Assembly: GCA_024710675.1 (NCBI GenBank)
Contig: JANJUH010000002.1
Span: forward strand, 1-11,552
Direction: 5' to 3'
DNA: 11,552 bases
DNA from: Lysobacterales bacterium
Lineage (GTDB): Bacteria > Pseudomonadota > Gammaproteobacteria > Xanthomonadales > SZUA-5
Shown: piece by piece, positions 6,178 to 11,552 of the stretch
Layout of the letters: each line of letters begins with the position of its first letter
Numbering within the stretch: the first letter of the stretch is position 1
Notes under the pieces: model-generated
Told to the model about the DNA's origin: nothing
Database searches by the model: none
The model's input: only the letters and a program-made list of their open reading frames with translations
Position numbers and translations under genes: made by a program

Positions 6178-6928
6178 ACGCGGCCGCGAGCCGGCGCATG
6201 GACTGGCGCGCCGGCTCTCGAAACTGGGCTTGTGTTCGCGCTCGGAGGCGACGCGCTGGATCGTCGCCGGCCGTGTGCGACTGAATGGACGCATCGAGCG
6301 CGATCCCGAGGCACCGACCCGTGCCGCCGATCGCATCGAGATCGACGAGCAGCCGGCCGCATCGGTCGAGCGCATCTACCTGATGCTGAACAAGCCGCGC
6401 GGACTGGTCACGACGCGCGCCGACGAAAAGGGCCGGCGCACGGTCTACGATTGCCTGGCGGGCCTGGACCTGCCGCACCTGGGGCCGGTCGGGCGGCTCG
6501 ATCAGGCCAGCGAGGGCCTGCTGCTCTTCAGCAACGATCCGCATTGGGCGGCGGGCATCACCGCGCCCGGCTCCGGACTGTTGAAGCGCTACCACGTCAA
6601 GGTGGCCGGAGAGGCCGATCCGCTGTTACCCGATCGACTCATGGCTGGCGTAGTCGAGGGCGGCGAATGCCTGAAGGCGCAGCAGGCCTCATGGCTGCGC
6701 ACGAACCCGGATTCCGGCTGGCTCGAGATCGTCCTCGACGAGGGCCGCAACCGTCACATCCGGCGCATGCTGGCAGCGCTCGATCGCGAAGTACTGCGCC
6801 TGATCCGCGTGGCCATCGGCCCGCTCGAACTGGGCGATCTGCCGAAGGGTGCCAGCCGTCTCCTGAGCCCAGCCGAAGTCGCCGCACTCGGGGCGAAAAA
6901 AACCCCCGGGGTTCGCCCGGGGGTCTGA
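6170..6928 (+). CDS. rRNA pseudouridine synthase, RsuA/RluB/RluF family
   Basis: A 252-residue enzyme that isomerises a uridine of 16S or 23S rRNA to pseudouridine. An N-terminal S4 RNA-binding domain (ARRLSKLGLCSRSEATRWIVAGRVRLNG, about 13-60) is followed by the catalytic domain with LNKPRG at 73-78, the active-site Asp111 in GPVGRLDQASEGLLLF and the late motif EGRNRHIRRML at 191-201. The S4 domain excludes RluE. I cannot tell RsuA, RluB and RluF apart, so no symbol is given. The start is a GTG inside the ruvA stop region, with an 8-bp overlap and a weak AAGAG site, implying translational coupling. The last residues (KKTPGVRPGV) are encoded by a transcription terminator of the opposite strand and are probably not functional. 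Confidence 0.88.
   Translation: MAERGREPAHGLARRLSKLGLCSRSEATRWIVAGRVRLNGRIERDPEAPTRAADRIEIDEQPAASVERIYLMLNKPRGLVTTRADEKGRRTVYDCLAGLDLPHLGPVGRLDQASEGLLLFSNDPHWAAGITAPGSGLLKRYHVKVAGEADPLLPDRLMAGVVEGGECLKAQQASWLRTNPDSGWLEIVLDEGRNRHIRRMLAALDREVLRLIRVAIGPLELGDLPKGASRLLSPAEVAALGAKKTPGVRPGV
6896..6924 (-). terminator. Intrinsic terminator of the secreted hydrolase gene, inside a convergent CDS
   Basis: The minus strand forms a perfect 9-bp stem ACCCCCGGG/CCCGGGGGT around a 5-nt loop (6902-6924) and runs straight into a run of T residues opposite A6896-A6902. It begins 26 nt after the stop of the minus-strand hydrolase gene. It lies wholly within the last codons of the plus-strand pseudouridine synthase. 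In the plus direction no T-run follows, so it should act chiefly on minus-strand transcription. Confidence 0.88.
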
Positions 6929-6950
6929 GCTACTGCGATCCCGCCGTCGC

Positions 6951-8897
6951 TCAGCGCGCGGCGTTGCTGTTCATCGTCGCATTGCGGGTACTGTTGAGGT
7001 ACTGCGCGGGATCGCGCATGCCCGCCGTGTGGCACTGGCCAGTCACATGACCGCGATTGATCGCACCCGACACCTGGCCCTTGGCCTGCTCGGTGGTGCC
7101 GTCCTCGGGATCGCTGAGGACGAGGTCGGTGGCGATCTGGCAGTAGTCGTTGGTGTACCAGTTGGTCGAGCGGAACGAGGTCGTGTAGTAGTTGACCTTG
7201 CCACGCGCCCAGGTCGGGATCCGCGACAGCCACGCCGAGCCGCCGCTGTAGGACAGGTCGTTGTTGGTGCCGCAGCCGACGCCGAACCACGAACCCAGCG
7301 TCGCCAGGATCCCGGCCAGGTTGGTGCCCTGGTAGGGCGTGCCGACCGACTGGATCAGGCGGCTGCCGACGGCGTTGTCGAGGCCGCTCCAATAGTAGGT
7401 GTACAGGTGCAGCGAGGCCGCACCGCCCTGGCTGTGGGCGACCACGCCGAAGCTGTTCCAGGTATTGCCGTAGCTCTGGATCAGGCGCGCGAACTGGTCG
7501 TGCGTGCGGTTCTGGTTGGCATCGAGGAAGGTCGAGGCATTACTGAACTGCGAGGCCGGCCAGACGCCGCCGGAGCAGTAGCCGTGCACCAGCAGCAGGC
7601 GCGAGCCGGTGCCCTTGGCAGCGGTCTCCAGCTCCGCCGGACGCGGACCCATGCGCATCGTGTCATCGACGCGGAGGTCGCTGGCCGCCTTCACCGCCAT
7701 CGCCGGCGCCGCCAGCGGCATGCGCTCGGCGCGCGCCACCTCGACATAACCGTCGGTGTCCTCGAGGCTCAGGTTGCGCAGCTCGAAGGGACCGCGCGCG
7801 GCCGCCTTCGCGATCCAACGGGTGTCGAGGCCGAGGTCGACCGCGCCGTTCCTGGGCTCGACCATGCCGCCGATCCAGGCCACCGGTACTTCCAGGCCCT
7901 CGGCATCGCGACCCCAGACTTCGCCGTAGGCACGATAGACGCGCTCGCCGGCCTTCTCGGCCGCGACCGGGACACTGATCTGCAAGCGATCCTGGCCACC
8001 GGCAAAGGACCCGGCGGCCTTGGTGCCGGCGAAGGCAATCGAGCGATCGGCCACCGGCAGCGGGTGCTCGGCGGTACGCACGATCTCGCGACCCTCGGCG
8101 TTGAGGCCGCGCACCATCACCTGCGCCTGGTACTGGCCCGCCTTCGCGGCCAGGAAGTCGGCGCCGTAGATGCCGTCACCGGCGAGACCGTCACCGTGCT
8201 GGCCATCGTCGTGCATCGGATAGATCGACTCGACGCCGTCCGGGCCGAGCACGCGCAGGCTGGCGCTGGTCACGCTGCCGGCGGCTTTGCCGTAGGCGAC
8301 GGCCGGATCGGCATCCGGGCGGTACAGGCTGGCGACGAAGCCGATGCGCTCGCCGACGAGCTGCTTGCGATGCTGCAAATAGGACACGAGCTGGGTGTCG
8401 GCCTGGCCTTCCAGCAGCACGAAGCCGCGGGCAGAGCCGGCACTGCCGGCGCGCAGCTTGAGGTTCCAGGTGCCCGGCTGCACGCCGGTGAAACCGTAGA
8501 ACTCACCCTCGTGGCTGGCGCCCTCGATGCCGAAGCTGGTCGGCCCCTGCACGGTGGCCAGCGCGCGCACGCTCTTCTCGCTGCGATCCCCGGGGCGGCG
8601 CACGGCCGCGTCGAGATCCAACTTGCCGCCCGAGAAGATCAGCATGCGGGTGGCTTCGCTCTCGATCGGCAGCGCCAGTTCGGCACTGTAGCCGCCGGCC
8701 TTGTCGGCACCGAGGTCGAAGGGCAGCAGCGCCGCCTTGGAATGGATCGCGGCAGCCGCGGGGTCGACCGCGGCCATCGCGGCGAACTCCTCCGGGCCAC
8801 CGGCCAGTTGCTTGGGCACGATACCCTTGGCGGACGCGCCCGTTGCGGCGAGCACGAGAACGGTGGCAATCGAAACCGACAGATGATGACGCTTCAC
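6951..8897 (-). CDS. Secreted alpha/beta-hydrolase, lipase/esterase-like
   Basis: A 648-residue exported protein. The N-terminus MKRHHLSVSIATVLVLAATGASA is a Sec signal peptide with a likely cut after ASA (residue 23). Residues about 24-400 look beta-rich and carry an acidic glycine loop, DDGQHGDGLAGDGIYGADF, near 230-248, known from Ig-like or 'choice-of-anchor X' modules. The hydrolase domain spans about 430-648: oxyanion-hole HGY at 438-440, nucleophile Ser489 in VVAHSQGG, candidate acids at Asp591, Asp596 or Asp599 (TDLVLSDPEDG), and His617 or His623 (GHVTGQCH). Four cysteines (441, 542, 586, 622) suggest two disulfides. The start chosen is GTG with GGGAGGA just upstream; an ATG 90 bp earlier would spoil the signal peptide and include repeats. 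The substrate is unknown. Confidence 0.78.
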   Translation of the reverse strand: MKRHHLSVSIATVLVLAATGASAKGIVPKQLAGGPEEFAAMAAVDPAAAAIHSKAALLPFDLGADKAGGYSAELALPIESEATRMLIFSGGKLDLDAAVRRPGDRSEKSVRALATVQGPTSFGIEGASHEGEFYGFTGVQPGTWNLKLRAGSAGSARGFVLLEGQADTQLVSYLQHRKQLVGERIGFVASLYRPDADPAVAYGKAAGSVTSASLRVLGPDGVESIYPMHDDGQHGDGLAGDGIYGADFLAAKAGQYQAQVMVRGLNAEGREIVRTAEHPLPVADRSIAFAGTKAAGSFAGGQDRLQISVPVAAEKAGERVYRAYGEVWGRDAEGLEVPVAWIGGMVEPRNGAVDLGLDTRWIAKAAARGPFELRNLSLEDTDGYVEVARAERMPLAAPAMAVKAASDLRVDDTMRMGPRPAELETAAKGTGSRLLLVHGYCSGGVWPASQFSNASTFLDANQNRTHDQFARLIQSYGNTWNSFGVVAHSQGGAASLHLYTYYWSGLDNAVGSRLIQSVGTPYQGTNLAGILATLGSWFGVGCGTNNDLSYSGGSAWLSRIPTWARGKVNYYTTSFRSTNWYTNDYCQIATDLVLSDPEDGTTEQAKGQVSGAINRGHVTGQCHTAGMRDPAQYLNSTRNATMNSNAAR

Positions 8898-8920
8898 GAA
8901 ATCCTCCCAGAGACGTGAAA

Positions 8921-8944
8921 GCGCGACCCGGAGGGGTCGCTCCC
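8921..8944 (-). repeat. Solitary REP-like palindrome in the hydrolase leader
   Basis: On the minus strand the unit starts GGGAGCGACCCC and closes with GGGTCGCGC. It has a perfect 7-bp stem GCGACCC-GGAG-GGGTCGC (plus-strand 8923-8940). The layout GGAGCG...CCC-loop-GGG...CGCG is that of the REP pair at 5432-5505, but the head GTAG is not kept. It lies 24 bp upstream of the hydrolase GTG codon and so is probably within the transcribed leader. Confidence 0.5.
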
Positions 8945-8983
8945 GATGGTGTTTGACGCAGACGGCGCCAGAATCCCCCGCCG

Positions 8984-9001
8984 CCATACGTGGCCGTATG
9001 G
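8984..9001. promoter_or_regulatory. Perfect inverted repeat in the divergent promoter region
   Basis: CCATACG-TGGC-CGTATGG is a perfect 7-bp inverted repeat with a 4-bp centre, placed between the divergent hydrolase and acetyl-CoA hydrolase-like genes. Its lower GC content than the surroundings and its symmetry fit an operator for a dimeric regulator. No regulator gene is in the window, so the role is open. The rest of the 263-bp region holds no coding sequence that I can support. Confidence 0.35.
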
Positions 9002-9128
9002 TGAGGCTGAAGCGCAGGTGAACACAAGCGTTCTGCGGGCATGGTTCTCAAAGTCGCCAAAGTTTACAGGGCGGCTCTGCCGTGGCCTCCGGCCTGATCT
9101 TGCGCAAGGACCGGTGCAGCGTGCGCCC

Positions 9129-9134
9129 TATGAT
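9129..9134 (+). promoter_or_regulatory. Candidate -10 box of the acetyl-CoA hydrolase-like gene
   Basis: TATGAT matches 5 of 6 positions of the -10 consensus and lies 26 bp before the ATG at 9161. The best upstream -35 (TTGCGC, 9100-9105) is 23 bp away, which is too far, so the -35 is unclear. A GGGGAA ribosome binding site lies 6 nt before the ATG. The leader would be about 20 nt. Confidence 0.4.
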
Positions 9135-9160
9135 CGCCGCCTTCGCATCGGGGAATCCGC

Positions 9161-11320
9161 ATGACCCAGCCACGCCTGCACACCCGCATCGAGGATGCGC
9201 TCGTCCACATTCGCGAGCGACTCGGCACACACTGGACCATCGTCACACCGCTCGGACTCGGCAAGCCCAATCGCCTGCTCAACGCCCTCTATGCCGAAGC
9301 GAAGGCCGAGCCCGCGATCCGCATGACGCTGATGACGGCCCTCTCGCTGGCGCGACCGAACCCGGCGGGCGATCTCGAACGTCGTTTCCTCGGCCCCTTC
9401 GCGAAGCGCTGGTGGGGAGATGACTACCCGGACCTGGCCTACCTCGAGGATGTGCGCAAGGGCGTGCTCCCGGCCAACGTCGAAGTGCGCGAGTTCTACC
9501 TGCAATCAGGCTCGCTGCTCGGCAAGCCGCAGGCGCAGCGCAGCTACATCAGCTGCAACTACACCCACGTGGCGCGCGATGTCGCCCACACCGGCGTCAA
9601 CCTGGCGGTGCAGATGGTGGCCAAGCGCGAGACGCCTGCGGGCACGCGCTACAGCCTGTCGTGCAACTCCGATGTGACGGTGGAACTCGCCGAACGCATG
9701 CGCGCCGAGGGCCGCCACCTGATGATCGTCGGCGTGGTCCATCCCGACCTGCCCTACCTCGGCAACGACGCCGAACTCGAACCGTCGTTCTTCGACGCGA
9801 TCCTCGAATGCCCGGACGAAAAGCACCGGCTGTTCGGCCTGCCCCGGCAACCGGTGGAGGAAGCCGAATACGTGCTCGGCCTGCGCGCCAGCGCGCTGAT
9901 GGCCGACGGCGGCACGCTGCAGATCGGTATCGGCGCGCTCTCGGATGCGCTGGTCTACGGGCTGATGATGCGGCAATCGGACAACGCCGCCTGGCGCGCG
10001 GTCACCGAGCCGCTGCTGGCACCGGCCGAACGCCTGCTGGCCAGCAAGATCGGCGGCTTCGAGCGCTTCGAGACCGGCATCTACGGCGCCAGCGAGATGG
10101 TGATGGACGGCTTCATGCACCTGCATCGCGCCGGGATCCTCAAGCGCCGGGTTTACGACCACCTGCCGCTGCAACGCCTGCTCAATCGCAAGGCCATCGG
10201 CACCACGCTGCGCGCCGACGATGTCGACATGCTGATCGAATCCGGCGTCTATCCGCGCCCGCTCGATGACGATGCGGTGGCCACACTGGTCGCGCATGGT
10301 CTGCTCCCCACCGGCTCGGCGATGGCCGACCGCGACCAACTTCGCCTGCCGGACGGCACGCTGGTCGATGCGCTGCTGCACGGCGGTGCCGCCCGCGAGG
10401 TGATCGCACGGGTCATCGACGGCGTGGCACTGAAAGGCGGCCGTTACCTGCACGGCGCCTTCTACCTGGGCTCGCACGGCCTCTACGACTGGTTCCGGGG
10501 CCTCCAGGGCGAGGACTTCGAGGGCCTGTGCATGACCGGCGTCGCCCACGTCAACCAGCTTTACGGCGGCCGCGAGGAGCTGCATCTCGCGCAGCGCCAC
10601 GAGGCGCGCTTCTACAACACCTGCATGATGCAGACCGTGCTCGGCGCGGCGGTGTCGGATGCGCTCGAATCAGGCCAGGTCGTCAGCGGCGTCGGCGGCC
10701 AGTACAACTTCGTGGCGATGGCGCACGAGGTGCCCACCGGACGCTCGATCCTGATGCTGCGCGCCACCCGCGAGAGCGGCGGCAAGGTCAGCTCGAGCAT
10801 CCTCTTCAACTACGGCCACGTGACCATCCCGCGCCATTTGCGCGACATCGTCATCACCGAGTACGGCATCGCCGACCTGCGTGCGCAAACCGACGAGGAG
10901 TGCATCAAGCGGATGGTTGGCATCGCCGATGCGCGCTTCCAGGACGAGCTGGTGGCCCGCGCCAAGGCGGCCGGCAAACTCGACGCGGCCTGGCAGGTCC
11001 CGGAGCGCTATCGCCGCAACACTCCCGAGCACATCCGCGCCGCTATCGCCGAAGCCCGCGCGCGCGGCTGGTTCCCGCTGTTCCCCTTCGGCGCGGACTT
11101 CGACCCGGTCGAGGAGCGTCTGGTCAAGGCGCTGCGCTGGCTGAAGGCCAACACCGTGCGCACCGGCGATCGCCTCAAAGCCATCGCCGCCGCCTTCGGC
11201 CTGAAGCCCACGGCCGACGAGATGCCCTGCCTCGAACGGATGGGCTTTGCCTCGCCGAAGAACCTGCACGAGCGGCTGTACTCGCGCTTGATCGTGCTGG
11301 GCTTGCGCCGGTCGGCCTGA
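9161..11320 (+). CDS. Acetyl-CoA hydrolase/CoA-transferase family protein, long form
   Basis: A 719-residue cytoplasmic protein of the acetyl-CoA hydrolase/4-hydroxybutyrate CoA-transferase family, whose members cleave acetyl-CoA or move CoA between carboxylic acids via a glutamyl-CoA intermediate. Family signatures are GTLQIGIGALSDAL at 251-264, GIYGASEMVMDG at 306-317 with Glu312 as the likely catalytic glutamate, SGVGGQYNFV at 509-518 and VITEYGIADLRA at 564-575. The usual length is about 430-550 residues. Here extra sequence lies between Glu312 and the C-terminal domain (about 330-425), and a basic tail of about 100 residues follows residue 615. No signal peptide or membrane segment is seen. 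It is monocistronic in this window. The true acceptor cannot be deduced. Confidence 0.85.
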   Translation: MTQPRLHTRIEDALVHIRERLGTHWTIVTPLGLGKPNRLLNALYAEAKAEPAIRMTLMTALSLARPNPAGDLERRFLGPFAKRWWGDDYPDLAYLEDVRKGVLPANVEVREFYLQSGSLLGKPQAQRSYISCNYTHVARDVAHTGVNLAVQMVAKRETPAGTRYSLSCNSDVTVELAERMRAEGRHLMIVGVVHPDLPYLGNDAELEPSFFDAILECPDEKHRLFGLPRQPVEEAEYVLGLRASALMADGGTLQIGIGALSDALVYGLMMRQSDNAAWRAVTEPLLAPAERLLASKIGGFERFETGIYGASEMVMDGFMHLHRAGILKRRVYDHLPLQRLLNRKAIGTTLRADDVDMLIESGVYPRPLDDDAVATLVAHGLLPTGSAMADRDQLRLPDGTLVDALLHGGAAREVIARVIDGVALKGGRYLHGAFYLGSHGLYDWFRGLQGEDFEGLCMTGVAHVNQLYGGREELHLAQRHEARFYNTCMMQTVLGAAVSDALESGQVVSGVGGQYNFVAMAHEVPTGRSILMLRATRESGGKVSSSILFNYGHVTIPRHLRDIVITEYGIADLRAQTDEECIKRMVGIADARFQDELVARAKAAGKLDAAWQVPERYRRNTPEHIRAAIAEARARGWFPLFPFGADFDPVEERLVKALRWLKANTVRTGDRLKAIAAAFGLKPTADEMPCLERMGFASPKNLHERLYSRLIVLGLRRSA

Positions 11321-11332
11321 GCGTCAAGAAGC

Positions 11333-11381
11333 GGGGCTGGGGGCTGGGGGCTGGGGACTGGGGACTGGGGACTGGGGACTG
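11333..11381 (+). repeat. G-rich heptamer minisatellite with G-quadruplex potential
   Basis: Three copies of GGGGCTG are followed by four of GGGACTG, then GGGCAC. The array starts 12 bp after the stop codon at 11320. Seven to eight runs of three or more G separated by 3-4 nt fit the G-quadruplex pattern on the plus (mRNA-like) strand. Heptamer G-rich arrays of this sort occur between genes in Xanthomonadales. A weak 5-bp stem GGGCA-CGC-TGCCC follows at 11382-11394, with no T-run. Confidence 0.9.
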
Positions 11382-11507
11382 GGGCACGCTGCCCGGGGTC
11401 CGGTCAGCCAGATCGAGAATACGCGGGCGGCAGCACGCGCGGCCTCGCAAGCGTCAGGCCGGATCGGTTGGCAGGGCTGTGGATTGAAGAGGTCGTGGGT
11501 GTACACG

Positions 11508-11552
11508 CCCCCGCCCCCCCGGCCCCCCCCCCCCCCGCCACCCCCGACCCCA
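11508..11552. other. C-rich low-complexity contig end, probable artefact
   Basis: The last 45 bases are almost all C, with single G or A interruptions and a run of 14 C at 11523-11536. Such ends typically come from poly-G no-signal reads of two-colour sequencers (read here as the complement) or from a failed assembly at a G-rich repeat. The stretch 11382-11507 before it looks like ordinary GC-rich DNA; I see no gene in it that I can support. Confidence 0.7.

Noticed and set aside
7029..8918. A 629-codon open frame on the plus strand opposite the secreted hydrolase
   Set aside because: Its composition is typical of a GC-rich shadow frame and it has no domain. The opposite strand has a signal peptide, catalytic motifs, a ribosome binding site and a terminator.
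8898..8987. An N-terminal extension of the hydrolase from the ATG at 8987
   Set aside because: It would place 30 residues before a clear signal peptide, would be encoded by the REP-like unit and the inverted repeat, and lacks a ribosome binding site, whereas the GTG at 8897 has GGGAGGA.
9099..9108. The 10-bp palindrome CTTGCGCAAG upstream of the acetyl-CoA hydrolase-like gene
   Set aside because: It is short enough to arise by chance in GC-rich DNA and does not sit at a useful distance from the -10 box to be a -35 element.
9506..10600. A 364-codon minus-strand frame inside the acetyl-CoA hydrolase-like gene
   Set aside because: It is fully inside a gene with conserved family motifs and shows no motif itself; it is a shadow.
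11324..11506. A 60-codon minus-strand frame near the contig end
   Set aside because: Half of it is translated heptamer repeat (Pro-Ser-Pro-Gln) and the rest has weaker GC bias at third codon positions than the real genes. A fragment of an unknown gene cannot be excluded but is not supported.

Overview
The window reads as one end of a contig from a GC-rich gammaproteobacterium, most likely of the Xanthomonadales (Lysobacterales). Three things suggest this. The gene order is yceD-rpmF-fabH-fabD-fabG-acpP-fabF-pabB. There are GTAGGAGCG-type palindromic REP repeats. A GGGGCTG/GGGACTG minisatellite lies near the contig end. The assignment rests on recalled family patterns, not on a search.

Minus-strand block, positions 5396 down to 1: a single long operon for ribosome and lipid biogenesis. 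A TTGACA-N17-CAAAAT promoter lies almost directly against the yceD start codon. It is followed by yceD (DUF177), rpmF (ribosomal protein L32), fabH (KAS III), fabD (malonyl-CoA:ACP transacylase), fabG (ketoacyl-ACP reductase), acpP (acyl carrier protein), fabF (KAS II) and the start of a probable pabB. Together these load malonate onto ACP, start the chain with acetyl-CoA, condense and perform the first reduction. The plsX gene that sits between rpmF and fabH in E. coli is absent. GC-rich hairpins without U-tracts lie between rpmF and fabH and between acpP and fabF, where differential expression would be useful.

Divergent junction, 5359-5577: the yceD promoter, a 25-bp perfect inverted repeat made of two REP units, and a candidate ruvA promoter. 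Plus-strand pair, 5578-6928: ruvA (Holliday junction branch migration), overlapping by 8 bp an RsuA/RluB-family rRNA pseudouridine synthase. The usual partners ruvC and ruvB are not next to ruvA.

Minus strand, 8897-6951: a secreted alpha/beta-hydrolase (lipase/esterase-like) with a signal peptide and a beta-rich N-terminal part. Its intrinsic terminator lies inside the last codons of the convergent pseudouridine synthase gene.

Plus strand, 9161-11320: an unusually long acetyl-CoA hydrolase/CoA-transferase family protein, divergent from the lipase across a 263-bp region with an inverted repeat, a REP-like unit and a candidate promoter. The contig ends in a G-rich heptamer array and a C-rich tail that is probably a sequencing artefact. 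Most of the window is ordinary housekeeping DNA. I see no phage, insertion sequence, CRISPR, defence or biosynthetic gene cluster, and no tRNA or rRNA gene.
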